In this document: positions 1-10,806 of the stretch, piece after piece
Numbering within the stretch: the stretch's first letter is position 1
Layout: each line of letters starts with the position of its first letter
Source: Mycogone perniciosa
Lineage: Eukaryota > Ascomycota > Sordariomycetes > Hypocreales > Hypocreaceae
Assembly (NCBI GenBank): GCA_025331125.1
Contig: JAOALB010000008.1
Location: 337,998-401,997 of the forward strand
Direction: 5' to 3'
Length of the DNA stretch: 64,000 bases
The notes under the pieces: generated by a model
Told to the model about the DNA's origin: nothing
Database searches by the model: none
Seen by the model: the letters and a program-made list of their open reading frames with translations, nothing else
Made by a program: the position numbers and the translations under genes

Positions 1-2007
1 AGGGTCATGGCTGCAAGCCTTGGGTGTTGTGTTGATGTCGTTCGTATGGTGATTGTGGGAGAGTGCGAATGGATCGAAACGGCGGAGCTGATTGATAACG
101 CTGCATCGAGCCCAGCTCAGGTTTCAAAACAGGGGAAGCTGTGGGTAGGTGAAGCCCTGGTAAAACCGAACCTCGGACTGCGAGACCATTCTCCTCATAA
201 TAGAGGGAATCACGACGAGTCCATAGCCACAACGGCCCCTCAGTCCTCTGCACCAGTTGCAACACCAAGCCGTGGAAGCTCTACAACACCACAGCTGCGG
301 GTGACGTTGACAGGCCCTACAACATCTGGCAAGTCGAGCTTATTAGGAACCCTATCCACCGGCACGCTGGACAATGGCAGAGGAAAAAGCCGTCTAAGCC
401 TTCTGAGGCATCGCCACGAAATGGCTTCCGGTGTAACCAGTTCAATTGCCCAGGAGCTCATTGGATACAAGGAAACGACCATCCTGAATTTTTCTCATGG
501 CAATATCGAGTCCTGGATTGACATCCATGATTACTCTGAAAAGGGGAGACTCGTGTTTGTGTCTGACTCTGGTGGCCATCCGAGATACCGGCGCACTGTT
601 CTGCGTGGGCTGATGAACTGGGCACCGCACTGGAGTATTCTTTGCATTGCTGCGGATGACGCAGAGGTGTCTTCAAGCGGTTATGGTATAACTTCGCCTA
701 ATGATGTCGGCAGCATTGATCTCATCAAAGTTCATCTCACCCTGTCACTCAAATTGAATGTGCCAATGGCTGTTGTCATTACCAAGTTGGATCTTGCATC
801 CAAGGTGAGCTTGCAAAAAAACATGGTCAAAATTCTAGCTGCCATAAAAGATGCTGGTCGCATACCAAAAATTCTTCAACCCGATCAACGTCGACATGAT
901 CAACTAGAAGAAATACCACAAGAAGATTACGATAAGGTACAGATTGTCATCGAGATGATATCTGAAAGCGGAAGCTTGACGAAGTATGTTCCAATAGTGC
1001 TCACAAGCGCTCTGAAGGGCACCGGTATTGGCCTGATTCATGCTCTTTTGGGGGGCTTGCCCATACCTCCAGCTCCGACATCCCGCGACTATATCGGAAT
1101 GGCCCTGAACCCGGAACAGCCAAAGTGCCTGTTCCATATTGATGACACATTCGCCCTACCGGCTCCATATGGAGCCTCAACAGGGGACTTTGAACAAAGA
1201 GCCCACCGAGGTATTGTTGTATCCGGCCATGTTCGTTTCGGTAGCTTCTCTGTCGGGGACACAATTGTAGTAGGGCCATTCCCCTCCGATGACGATGATT
1301 CTCGCGGTTTAGCCCCGGAAGACAGGCCATCGCCTGGCGGCTACGGCCTGTCCATTTCACACCCGTCATCGGCAGAACTTGCCCGCATAGCCATGAAGAA
1401 TGCCGTGTCAGCATCTACGATTGTGGGCGAGTGGCATAATGCGCGGATTGTCAGCATTCGCAACCTTCGGTTACCTGTTCGAACTCTAGAAGCTGGCCAG
1501 GCCGGCTCGATAGGCCTTGTCATCGAGACAGGTCAGGGCAAGTCGAGCACAAACGACGAAATGTCCCGGATCCGTAGAGGTATGGTCATCGCAATACCTT
1601 CCAAGCACATGCTCGATGTAGGGATATCTCTTCAAGCTGCTAGCGGCTTTACGGCAACGTTCAATGATGCCACGACCCAGTCTTTGTCTGTGGGATCATT
1701 TGTCAATGTGTTCATTGCCTGCGTGAGGGCAGCAGCCCGCATTCTTCGTGTGTCTCCTCGGCAGCAGGTCACGCTTGAAATTACTACAAGTGATGAAATA
1801 GATATATTCAGCCTAAATGAAGAGATGGAAGACTCGGTCACCAATGAACCTCCTTTGGCAGAAGCTAAGATTGAGGTCTCGCTGGAATTGCTCCATAATC
1901 GTGAATGGGTCGAATTGGGTTCCCAGGTTATAATCATGGAAGGAGGAAGCCAGGATAGGTCAGGCCTTGAAGGATATGTCGGGAAGATTACAGAGATTGT
2001 AGACTAA
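1..2007 (+). CDS. GTPBP1/GTPBP2-like translational GTPase, 5' partial
   Basis: Elongation-factor-type GTPase of the GTPBP1/GTPBP2 group, thought to act in translation quality control or mRNA turnover. The open frame continues to the window edge; the first in-frame ATG is at 7, but the true start is probably upstream. Counting from that ATG, the P-loop GPTTSGKS is at residues 103-110, a switch-I-like GVTSSI near 142, the G3 box DSGGHPRY at 187-194 and the G4 box TKLD at 259-262, followed by beta-barrel domains resembling EF-Tu domains II and III to residue 666. G3 reads DSGGH where classic EF-Tu has DCPGH, a GTPBP-type variation. No intron is needed within the window. The family is secure from motif order; the exact orthologue is less so. 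Confidence 0.85.
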   Translation, partial: RVMAASLGCCVDVVRMVIVGECEWIETAELIDNAASSPAQVSKQGKLWVGEALVKPNLGLRDHSPHNRGNHDESIATTAPQSSAPVATPSRGSSTTPQLRVTLTGPTTSGKSSLLGTLSTGTLDNGRGKSRLSLLRHRHEMASGVTSSIAQELIGYKETTILNFSHGNIESWIDIHDYSEKGRLVFVSDSGGHPRYRRTVLRGLMNWAPHWSILCIAADDAEVSSSGYGITSPNDVGSIDLIKVHLTLSLKLNVPMAVVITKLDLASKVSLQKNMVKILAAIKDAGRIPKILQPDQRRHDQLEEIPQEDYDKVQIVIEMISESGSLTKYVPIVLTSALKGTGIGLIHALLGGLPIPPAPTSRDYIGMALNPEQPKCLFHIDDTFALPAPYGASTGDFEQRAHRGIVVSGHVRFGSFSVGDTIVVGPFPSDDDDSRGLAPEDRPSPGGYGLSISHPSSAELARIAMKNAVSASTIVGEWHNARIVSIRNLRLPVRTLEAGQAGSIGLVIETGQGKSSTNDEMSRIRRGMVIAIPSKHMLDVGISLQAASGFTATFNDATTQSLSVGSFVNVFIACVRAAARILRVSPRQQVTLEITTSDEIDIFSLNEEMEDSVTNEPPLAEAKIEVSLELLHNREWVELGSQVIIMEGGSQDRSGLEGYVGKITEIVD

Positions 2008-2173
2008 TAATAATCATGGTTTAACATGCTGTATGGAGATAGCCAGCGATGTTGCTATTCAAAGACAGCGATGGGGCTGCTCAGATAGGATTTTCATCAC
2101 AACATCAGGGAAACCTCTTGTTTTTATTTGGAAGCCCATTGTGCCTGATCCACTCCGTAATACATATGCTACC

Positions 2174-2600
2174 TCATGCCCTTACCAATCCATAAAACAG
2201 TGTCCATGTCAATATAAACCCAGATAAGCCACTGAACAGCCCACTTGCCCAGAGCTCCAAGGAACTGCGGTAATAGCGGCCGGTGTCGAAAAGAGAGCGA
2301 CCTTCGACTAGAGAGTCAGGTGCTATCTGAATAACGTAGAAGAGGAGGGTGGTAATGATGGAAAAGACGACGTAAATGAAGAATCCATCGTACGACTCGA
2401 GGCCAAGGATACCAGCGCTGACGCCGAAAAGTGACGCAGTTAAGCTGTGTAGGTTGGATAGTGTCTAGAAGAGGGTATGGGTTAGATGCCAAGTAGTCAC
2501 GATGCGACACTGGACGGTTGGGTATGTCACGCACCTTGGAGTTGTGCAGGACAGACTCTTGGACAATGGGATGAATCTGATATTCCTGTTCGGACAACAT
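2174..2600 (-). CDS. EMC6: ER membrane protein complex subunit 6
   Basis: Small subunit of the EMC, which inserts transmembrane segments into the ER membrane. Exons on the minus strand are 2600-2535 and 2464-2174, giving 118 residues, close to human EMC6 (110). The intron (2534-2465) starts GTGCGT and ends CTTCTAG. The protein starts MLSEQEYQIHPIVQES, has the family signature TASLFGVSAGILGLESYDGF, then two further hydrophobic segments and ends in WTLFYGLVRA, matching the WTFLYG tail of EMC6. Three transmembrane segments are expected. EMC5, a partner subunit, lies at 25061-25536. The first exon carries the conserved N-terminal stretch HNSKTLSNLHSL across the splice junction, which fixes the intron. 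Confidence 0.9.
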
Positions 2601-2978
2601 TGCTGGAGAACGACGCGGAGGCTAATCGTAGGTTGTGGATTGTGCGCACGGCGAGAGTTGAGGGCGCGTTGATTAGCACAGACTTGGAGCTGCTGGTCTT
2701 GGATATCGCATGTCGGAGAAAGTTGAGGTGACGACATGCATTAGTATTACGGGTACTACTGCTATTAGTAGTACTCTGTACTTCGTAGTTACGGAGTACT
2801 GGCTGAGGAATCATGCGCGGGCCGACAGTCCCGCCTCCAGAGGTACGTACTCTGTGCTCCATACCACTCCGTATTACTTCGTACAAAAGAATGAGATTGA
2901 TGGTGGGGGTTTCTGTCCTCTGTCGATAGACCTACGCAAAACGCCCATCACTAACGAAACAACCCCTCGACCAGCGCA
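2601..2978. other. Divergent intergenic region EMC6/HEM12
   Basis: This 378-bp space separates two divergent start codons and should hold both promoters. At 2760-2880 it is dense in the TACTTCGTA / TACGGAGTACT motif family seen in most intergenic spaces here. No ORF looks real. Confidence 0.6.
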
Positions 2979-4313
2979 ATGGAGCATGCTTTCGAGCCAT
3001 TGAAGAACGATCTCCTGCTCCGGGCAGCATGGGGTGGGTTGTAGATATGCGCTTTTTCGATTGTTGTGCTGAGAATGCTTGTGATGGATAGGTCAGGTCG
3101 TGGAACGCCCACCCATGTGGGTGATGCGCCAGGGTAAGCCGGATGTTGATGAATTGACCTTGTCTGCGCACTTGCAAGAAGCTGACTGAGATCCAGCGGG
3201 CCGCTATCTCCCCGAATACCATGAGGCCAAGGGCTCGCGAGACTTCTTTGAATGCTGCCGGAGCCCGGAGGTGGCGTCTGAGCTGACTTTACAACCCGTC
3301 GAGCGCTTCGCAGGGCTGCTTGACGCCGCCATCATCTTTTCTGACATCCTTGTCATCCCGCAAGCTATGGGAATGGTGGTCGAGATGGTGGACAAAAAGG
3401 GACCGCACTTCCCGAATCCTCTCAAAACTCCGTCCGATGAGCAATATAGTCAAGTGCTCCAACGCGAGGTCAACGTGGCCTCCGAGCTTGACTATGTGTA
3501 CAAAGCCATAACCCTCACCAGACAAAAGTTGGCAGGAACGGTGCCCCTCATTGGCTTCTGCGGCGCTCCTTGGACCCTGTTCTGCTATATGGTTGAGGGA
3601 GGGGGCACTAAGCTGTTTGCCCAAACTAAGACGTGGATCTACCAGTACCCAGAGGAAACCAAGAAGTTGTTGGCCAAGATCGCTGACATTTGTGTGGATC
3701 ATCTGGCTTTGCAGGTGAAAGCAGGAGCACAGGTATGCTCTCAGGGAACTGACCATTATCCGTTTTGTGGAGAAAGTAGCTGACAATAGTGGCCGCAGTT
3801 GGTCATGGTGTTTGACTCATGGGCTGGGGAGCTGTCGCCTACATCATTCAAGCAATTCTCTGAGCCCTTCCTGGCACACATTGCCCAAAAGCTTCCAGAG
3901 AAGTTGCAAAGCATGGGCCTCGAAAAGGTGCCGATGACAGTCTTCCCCAAGGGCGCTTGGTATGCCCTTGACTCCGTGTGTGACTTGGGATTCAACGTGG
4001 TTGGCATGGACTGGCTGCAGGATCCTACCGAAGCTGTTCGCATCCGAGGGACACGGAACGTTGTTTTCCAGGGCAATGCGGATCCCGGGGTTCTCTATGG
4101 TTCCAAGGCTGCGATTACCGAGGCTGTGAAAGAAATGGTGAATGGTTTCTGGGTCGAAAAGAAGGGTTGGATTGCGAACTTGGGTCATGGTGAGCTATCA
4201 TTCGGTTTGCGATATGAACTACTGGCTAACGAGATTTAGGTATAACTCCTGGTGTTAACCCAGATAACCTGAGGTTCTTCTTTGAAGAAATCCACCGTTT
4301 GACCAAGTCTTAG
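2979..4313 (+). CDS. HEM12: Uroporphyrinogen decarboxylase
   Basis: Decarboxylates the four acetate groups of uroporphyrinogen III to give coproporphyrinogen III, the fifth step of haem synthesis, in the cytosol. Five exons: 2979-3033, 3092-3133, 3197-3732, 3799-4189 and 4240-4313, 365 residues. The start [19 protein letters not shown] leads into the family signature [19 protein letters not shown], assembled across introns 1 and 2. [12 protein letters not shown] carries the catalytic Asp. The C-terminus [20 protein letters not shown] spans intron 4. All introns are GT-AG and all junctions keep the conserved sequence in frame. Length matches yeast Hem12 (362). A mitochondrial carrier for haem synthesis, HEM25, is 46 kb away in the same window. 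Confidence 0.95.
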
Positions 4314-4598
4314 GCTTTCAGGTAGATGAGAAGTAAAAGTCGTAAAGCACAAAAATGCATCGAATGTTGGTATCTAGAAACAAAAATATCCCATTCCGTG
4401 GGTTATACATGACGACGCCAGATTTTCCATACCTACCTTGATGTCGTCTCTCATTGATCCCCCAAGCATTGACCGCGCCCCAAGTAACAAAGCACATAAC
4501 GCCATATGGATAGCCCCAAGGGCCAAATCGCACGCTTTCCTATCCCATTTTCAAATATTCACATCCAAATATCCATAAGGATAAGAAACCTTACGCAA

Positions 4599-5063
4599 CT
4601 ATGCCTTCTTCCCAAACAGCCAAGTCTTCTTCTTTGTAGCATCGGTCTTGTCGGTCTTATCAGTCCTCTCAGTGCTGTTATCGATGGCTTGCTCGCAGCC
4701 ATGTAGTCGTGCCGGCTCGGACTCCTCATCAGTCACGAACACGTTACCGGCGCCACCACGTCCCGCGTGCTGGGCCCCGGAGCTGAATCGTCGTGGAACA
4801 CTGGGAAACAGTCAAGTCAGAACGCATTTCTACCACTGGGGAGAATCTGCGCCTCATTCTTACGCTTTGACGTCCTGGCGCAGACGAGTCTCGTGAGGGT
4901 CTTTATTCTTGGCCATGTTGCCAGTGCCTCCCCGGCCCGTTGTGACGACAGCTGTCTTGAGCAATGGGGTCTCGAGATCCGATGGCTTGAGCTTCGGCGA
5001 CTGGGTGGTGTCGGCCATGTTACCAGCGCCGCCGCGGCCATGAGACGCAAGTTGAGAAGCCAT
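4599..5063 (-). CDS. GRGG[AT]GN-repeat small protein (DUF3602-like)
   Basis: Small hydrophilic fungal protein with three copies of the glycine motif: GRGGAGNM near residue 9, GRGGTGNM near 43 and GRGGAGNV near 79. This is the hallmark of the DUF3602 family, which includes yeast Par32, a TORC1-linked regulator of ammonium permeases; a role here is not established. Exons on the minus strand are 5063-4864 and 4800-4599 (133 residues). The intron is GTAAGA...TTCCCAG. The third repeat lies wholly in exon 2, so splicing is needed to complete the array. The tail is lysine-rich and ends TWLFGKKA, a typical C-terminal box of the family. The gene is convergent with HEM12, whose stop lies 285 bp away. 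Confidence 0.8.
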
Positions 5064-6155
5064 AGGTTGGTGCTCTACGACTCTGGAGGGGTCCCAGTGG
5101 TTTGCGACACTGATCGAAAGTACGGCTATTGTGGCGGGACGAGGGGGCGGCGTTCGAGGGGCGTCAATTCAGGCTTCAGTATCGCAGGACCCAGGACATC
5201 CCTGGAAACCTTGTGAGGCAGTCGCTGAAGACAGAAGGCGACAGAAGAGAATATCCTAGATGCCAAGTTGATCGCAGACGAGTACGGAGTACGAGGCTAT
5301 GCTGGTGGTACGAAGTACGAAGTACCCTGTGCCTAGTATTTAGATCGTGGATAGCTGCCCCACTTCGATCGAAAGTTGATTGATTCAATAAAGACAATAC
5401 TATGAAGTACTGCGTAGATACTATTACGAAGTAATGAGTATACTAGTACCCATGAGATCGGACTACTACACTATAACACAAGGTAAAATGAGGTACTAGG
5501 CAGGTTGCAAAACTACTAAATACTACTAGCACTATACTTTCTTCATGAGGAAAGTGACTAAACCCAGTTATCCGCGATGGATGACCAGTTACCTCTAAGA
5601 GCTAACTGATGGCTGTTGATTTAAACCAATTGTGGTACTAGCTGGCATATATTTGCAGATTGAACATCTCGCCTTGTAGATGGCTGCAGTGTTTTCACCC
5701 ATTGGCGAAACCCTCTGACCGATACACATTGAGTTGCCTGTCAGGGGGTTGGAGTCTTCCACAAATTTCCATCTCGCTTCCGTGGACTGACCCCTAGCTT
5801 TCCAATTCCCCCAGCTTGCAGCATTCCTCTGTAATCTGATTTATGACTGGGAGATTCAGAAAGATATCCAAAACTATTGTCGCCTCCTAACTACCCCCTT
5901 CAATCCGGCCAACCCAGAACAACCATGCTGTTGGCAACACTGGAAGGAGCAACCTCCGCGCCGTTGAGCCCCAGAAGTCCTTTCATCCATCTCAAAGGTG
6001 TCGAGGGCTGTTGGTTCGTGACTTGCGTCAGGTCTCAACCATAGGGGCTCAAGGTCACCAGTCCGTTGTAGTTAGGTAACGGACGGCTGCGCTATCCCAA
6101 TAACGAGCCATTTGCTTATGAACATCTGAATCTAGAAAATCAGAGTCATAAGCAC
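5064..6155. other. Intergenic region, no gene seen
   Basis: Upstream of the GRGG-repeat gene and downstream of VelB. It holds several TACGGAGTAC / TACGAAGTAC motifs at about 5280-5460 and a rather AT-rich stretch at 5380-5530. Every ORF is short and unlike any protein family I know. Confidence 0.6.
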
Positions 6156-8158
6156 TTAGTCTCCATAGTCGTCTTCTGCGTCTCCACCCTTGATATTTGC
6201 ATCCTTGCGGATTGGGATCTTGATGCCCTGGGTTGCAAACGTCTTGCTCAATGGTGTACTTTCGCACACCCCGGGGAACTTCTTGGCTGAATATACGTTG
6301 AACACATCACTGAAACAGGATGCTAATATCGGTGCCCTTCCAGTGTTTACCTTGAGGCCATTTGCGTCTCGTGAAACCCCGCTACGTGGACCAACGTTAA
6401 CAAACGAGAATCGAAGACTGTTTCTAGCTGTTAGACTTCTCACGCTCCTCGTCATACGATTTTGGTGACGACCTACCGGAAAGGGCCTTCGGTCCGCACA
6501 CTGAGATCCTGCAAAACAAACCAGATGCCAATTTGATCCAACGTATCACTTAGGCGAAATGCGCTTGCAGCTAGGCTGCCAATGAGGTTTCGGGTAAACA
6601 TGCCCTGTGGCTGCCCACCTACCATTGCCATCCTCGTCAACGAGCCCTGGTCTTGCCCATAGCCCCCCGGAGTTGGAGCACCATTTCTACTAAAAGGTGC
6701 TATGGCTTGTGATGGAAGTGAAGGAACATTTGCCTCAGGACGGTACGCCTGATGCTGCGGGAAATATTGGGTTGGGGGGCCGTAGTTGCCATTAGGTGGA
6801 TAAGACGCGGAAGCTATTGCCACTTATCAGCCATTCCAAATTGCTTCAAGATTGCCAAAGGGTCACGGCAGAGTACACACATTGGCTATAACCAGATGGA
6901 ACCGGATAGTCCTGAGTGAAGCTAATGGCTTGTGGCGGATTATACGAGGGGTCACGACCCGGTGGAAGAACATGTTGACCGTATGAGGTAGGGACCGTGT
7001 CACCCCCACCGAGTGATGGATAAGAATAAGGTGTCGTAGCGGAAATAGAAGGACTATTTGTAGATGAGCGGACCAAGTTGACTTCTCTCGTGCCATCCTC
7101 GTTCCAGAGATCGACGTTTAGAACAAACATGGTATGGTCAATGTCGCTAGTGGAGGTTAATAAGATCTCGATGGCTGAGGCGTTGAATGAAAAGGAATCG
7201 TAGCATAATAAACGTACTTGCAATCGATTTCCTTTCCCGTGATTATGTCGGTGATGATAAGACGGACACATGGTGGTGGGGTGATTGGTCGTCGGTCCTG
7301 GAGGCTTGTTAGGCGAAGATCTGAAGGATGTGATGGAGAGGAAAGGTCAGTTACCTTGTCACCAAAGCCACACATGCGGGCGCGTCGAGGCTGCTGGACC
7401 ACATCGAGTCTAACAGGATAAGTTAGCCGAGGGCCGACCACTATAGCGATAACAAGGTCTGTGAGGGTAACTAACTGATACTTGCGGCCTGCAGCTTCGT
7501 CTACTTTGGAAAATGGAACGAGCGTTTTGGAGGCGCCGCTGGGTTGCTCTGGATGGAGCAAAGTCCCAAAGGCGGGAGCTATCGAGGACTCCCGTAGTCT
7601 GGGGTGATGTCCCGCGGATGGCGGTTGAGTATGGGATGCAGATGGAGGAATGTGCTGCTGTTGATGTTGGTGTTGATGTTGATGCTGATGTTGAAGCTGG
7701 GAGAGATGAGGCGGTTGAGGCGGAGGTGGATGAGAAAGATGATGTGGATGAGGGAGTTGCTGCGGTTGGTGATGTGAATTCGGATGAGGCTGAGCATGTT
7801 GTGGATGCGGGAGCTGATTCTGATGTGGGTTCTGTTGCTGCTGTTGTTCCTGCGCTTGGTGTTGCTGATGGTGGTGGCTTTGACTGGGATGTTGGTGCGG
7901 AAGCTGGTGAGGGTGCGGGTGCGGATGAGTTTGAACTGGGGCTTGGCCCTGAGTATGTGGGTTGGTATGTACATGATGCGATGGTGGCTGCTGATGTTGC
8001 AGCGGCGGCGGCAGCAGTTGGTGATGCTGGTATGGTGGGTGATGATGTATTGAGCCTGGGCCGGAGCCTGAGCTAGGAGGAGGCATTGAAGGATGATAGC
8101 CAGAGCCCCCGATGGGCACTTGTTGAGACATGTCGAGCGGAGTGTAGCTCGAGTTCAT
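6156..8158 (-). CDS. velB: Velvet factor VelB
   Basis: Velvet-family DNA-binding regulator that pairs with VeA (and LaeA) to control sexual development, conidiation and secondary metabolism, shuttling between cytosol and nucleus. Six exons on the minus strand: 8158-7476, 7409-7355, 7297-7218, 7146-6881, 6813-6477 and 6417-6156, 560 residues. The velvet domain starts near residue 226 (KYQLDVVQQPRRARMCGFGDK), continues DRRPITPPPCVRL, and is split, as usual in VelB, by a Ser/Pro/Gly/Gln-rich insert of roughly 120 residues. It resumes at QGMFTRNLIGSLAASAFRL and ends in AKKFPGVCESTPLSK and IKIPIRKD. The first ~200 residues are an extreme His/Gln/Pro tract, longer than in Aspergillus VelB. The split domain and C-terminus separate it from VosA and VeA. 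Confidence 0.95.
7530..8080 (-). repeat. Low-complexity His/Gln/Pro-coding tract in VelB exon 1
   Basis: Compositionally biased DNA, read on the minus strand as runs of CAC/CAT/CAG/CCT codons giving HQHPSQSHHHQ-type sequence. Read on the plus strand it gives an artefactual Val/Asp/Glu/Gly-rich ORF at 7513-8076. Expect length polymorphism between strains. Confidence 0.85.
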
Positions 8159-8931
8159 GGTGGTTCAGAGACGAGAACACCAGACCTGGTTTGTCAAGGG
8201 CCTGTCGTGGACGGACGCAGCGGCGGGCAGACAAGGTGTAAGTTCACACCTGAGCAGGCAAGGCATGTCAAGCAGGTCAGTTCGTCGTTCAGCTGAGGTA
8301 CAAGGTCCGACGACGATAACGACGAGCTAAGGCAGTGGAAGCGCTAGGCTTATATAGAGTACTTCTGATTCGTAGGGGGCGCTGCCGTGATTACCTAGTA
8401 GCGGGCACTATGACACCTTTTTCACGAAGCCATCGCAGATCGATTAATTAGAAGGGGTCTATGGTCTTGGTCATGGTGCACGAAATAATACTACATATAT
8501 TGCAGAGATAGTCTGTTAATCTAGAGGTATCGATATCGCGGCTACCTACTTTTAGTACCTAGGTAGTATCTACCTATGTAGTACTGCTTACGGAGTGCAG
8601 GTACCTTACCGATATGCATTTATCAGGGGTAATTGGCTGATGTGGAATGCAGATGCTACAATTGGCACCAGCCACGCATATACGAAGTGCACCCCACCAA
8701 AATGTGGCTTGACCATGAATCAGTTGCCCCGCGGTCGGAGCTCATCTCAAGTTAGATTCCTCCGAATAATACTCATATTATTACCTCTATGACTGGATGA
8801 ACCAGGAACTCTCCCATATATCTTCTTTCTCACACACTGCCAATTGAAGCACCAAAACAAGAACTTCTTCTCTAAACGCAGCTATACGCAAAATTCAAAA
8901 CCTCATTTCACTGCCCGTCGGTGCTCTTGAA
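8159..8931. other. Divergent promoter region velB/HIS1
   Basis: About 770 bp between two divergent start codons. The GTA/TAC-rich stretch at 8540-8610 contains TACCTAGGTAGTA-type palindromes. A pyrimidine-rich run (8815-8880) precedes the HIS1 start, as expected of a fungal core promoter. I found no exact TGA[CG]TCA Gcn4/CpcA site in the proximal 350 bp, only TGAATCA near 8716. Confidence 0.55.
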
Positions 8932-10182
8932 ATGGATCTGGTGAACAGGTTAGTTTGCCCTCGTATGCTTGGCCATAGAACTTCATGATGGGCATGGCTT
9001 TCCGTGGAATGTAGCTAAGTCTTGTGCAAAAGCCTCGAAGGCCGACTGCTCTTTGCGGTCCCAAAGAGTGAGTTACTTAGCTGAAGTCAATTGTCGTTCC
9101 CCGTTCCATCTTGCGCTGACCGAGTCTGATTCACTAGAGGGTCGTTTGAATCAGGCTGCGTTGAATCTCCTTGAGGGCGCAGATATTCAGTTTAGGCGAG
9201 AAAACCGCCTTGATATTGCACTTGTCAAAAATCTCCCCATAGCTCTGATCTTCCTCCCTGCCGCCGATATCCCTACCTTTGTTGGCCAGGGCCGAGTTGA
9301 CCTGGGCATTACTGGCTGGGATCAGGTCCAGGAATATGAGGCTGCTGTCCGCTCTGCGGCCACTGAGCACCCGAATAACTCGGTTTCTGGTAGCGAAGTG
9401 GTCATGGAGCTGGAGTTCGGAGCTTGTCGGCTCCAGGTTCAAGTTCCAGAGAAGGGCAAGTACATCCACAGCCGGGACCTTATTGGTCGAACCATAGGCA
9501 CCAGCTTTGTCAACCTTACTGCGGAATACTTTGCCAGGCTGGAAGCGGAGAGCGACACTGGCTCGTCAGATGATGCACCACACTCGTCTAAGAAACTTCA
9601 GACCAAGATTGTCGAACTGAGCGGCAGCGTTGAGGCAGCCTGTGCCCTGGGGGTTGCCGATGGTATCGTCGATCTTGTTGGTAAGTTGCTCCTTTTTCTA
9701 AAGAATACTCATGTACTACAATGGACTTGCGATTTGATAGGACACCGCCATTCATTTCCTGTGCCTCATTCGTTGAAATGACCAGTTCGTGGATACTAAC
9801 GTCATGCTTAGAATCGGGTGAAACTATGAGGGCAGCTGGTTTAAAGGCAATTGACACTGTAGTTGAGTCGACAGCTGTTCTCATCAAGTCGCGCTCGCCA
9901 TCCAACCCCGACATGGTTGACCTTATTGCGTCCCGAATCCGCGGCGTCATCACTGCTCAGCGTTACGTTCTCTGCCAGTACAATGTTGAACGAAACCGGC
10001 TAGGTGATGCAACTAAGATCACCCCGGGTAAGCGTGCACCTACAATCACATCGCTAGATGCCGACGGCTGGGTCGCGGTGAGCTCCATGGTGGAGAAGAA
10101 GAAGATCGCGCTGGTTATGGATGACTTGACACGAGTCGGAGCTCAGGATATCCTTGTGCTTGACATCCACAACACTCGATAG
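8932..10182 (+). CDS. HIS1: ATP phosphoribosyltransferase
   Basis: Condenses ATP with PRPP to phosphoribosyl-ATP, the first and feedback-controlled step of histidine synthesis; cytosolic. Exons: 8932-8948, 9033-9067, 9138-9680 and 9812-10182, 321 residues. The first exon is only 17 nt (MDLVN). The splice into exon 2 restores SLEGRLLFAVPKKGRLNQAA, the family's N-terminal signature. GRVDLGITGWDQVQE and the PRPP-binding region EAACALGVADGIVDLVESG follow, the latter assembled across intron 3 (9681-9811, 131 bp, longest in the gene). The C-terminal third, ending in QDILVLDIHNTR, is the long-form HisG regulatory domain that binds histidine. Length is a little above yeast His1 (297). Confidence 0.95.
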
Positions 10183-10512
10183 AAAATTCGGGTTCTACAT
10201 GTTGGGGGAAAAAAAGAGTGGGCTTGCTATTTTCTATGGATTTTCTTATGGGTCAGTATGTTGGCTTTGGGTAAGAGGAATACAGGTAGGTTAGAGACGC
10301 ATAGAGAACCAATCCAGTTATACAACTGAAAGGCAAAAATACAAGAGTGCAAAAATGCCGAAAGCTCAAACACGGGGATAAAGGTGAAGTCTCATCTCAC
10401 CGCGAACATATGCAAATCAATCGAGCAAATTCTGCTAGGTCTATCTCTGAAAGGAGGCCACAGACCCGGGCAGATATTCATTTGCGGCATGCCTTCTCAT
10501 ATGAACGCGCGA
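10183..10512. other. 3' region of HIS1, no gene seen
   Basis: Carries the HIS1 3' end and converges on a possible small minus-strand gene. AT-moderate sequence with a poly-A run at 10209-10215; no ORF of note. Confidence 0.5.
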
Positions 10513-10806
10513 CTAGATTTTCGCAGATTCCATTCTCTCTTCCATGCTGTCCCAATAAACAAGTGGACGAGGTTCAAGGATGTTGAGCTCGCAGGGGAAT
10601 TTCCTGCGCTCCTCCTCGAGGCCCATGACCGAAGGCTGCCGAAATACGATGCTGTTGATGGCGATTTCTGTAGAAGAAAGCGTTGAGTTGGCCGAGTATG
10701 ACGAGTTTCGTGACGAGGACGATATAGATCGGCGAGCTCGCGATAAATTACGCATGCTTGAGGACGAGAGACGGGCTGTAAGGTTCTGGAAGCGCGATCC
10801 TTGCAT
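10513..10806 (-). CDS. Possible small conserved hypothetical protein
   Basis: Reading from the ATG at 10806 gives 97 residues: a Ser/Arg-rich N-terminal half (NLTARLSSSSMRNLSRARRS, SISSSSRNSSYS) followed by a more structured tail with EEERRKFPCELNILEPRPLVYW and SMEERM. The tail has the feel of a conserved fungal motif, but I cannot name the family. No signal peptide or membrane segment. The overlapping plus-strand ORF (10580-10825) is acidic only because it is antisense to Ser/Arg codons. Further exons upstream are possible. Treat as provisional. Confidence 0.4.
   Translation of the reverse strand: MQGSRFQNLTARLSSSSMRNLSRARRSISSSSRNSSYSANSTLSSTEIAINSIVFRQPSVMGLEEERRKFPCELNILEPRPLVYWDSMEERMESAKI

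Noticed and set aside
4767..5216. Plus-strand 149-codon ORF
   Set aside because: Antisense to the GRGG-repeat gene, whose splice sites and repeats are convincing.
7513..8076. Plus-strand 187-codon ORF rich in Val, Asp, Glu and Gly
   Set aside because: Antisense image of the VelB His/Gln/Pro tract; composition is forced by the repeat and it matches no family.
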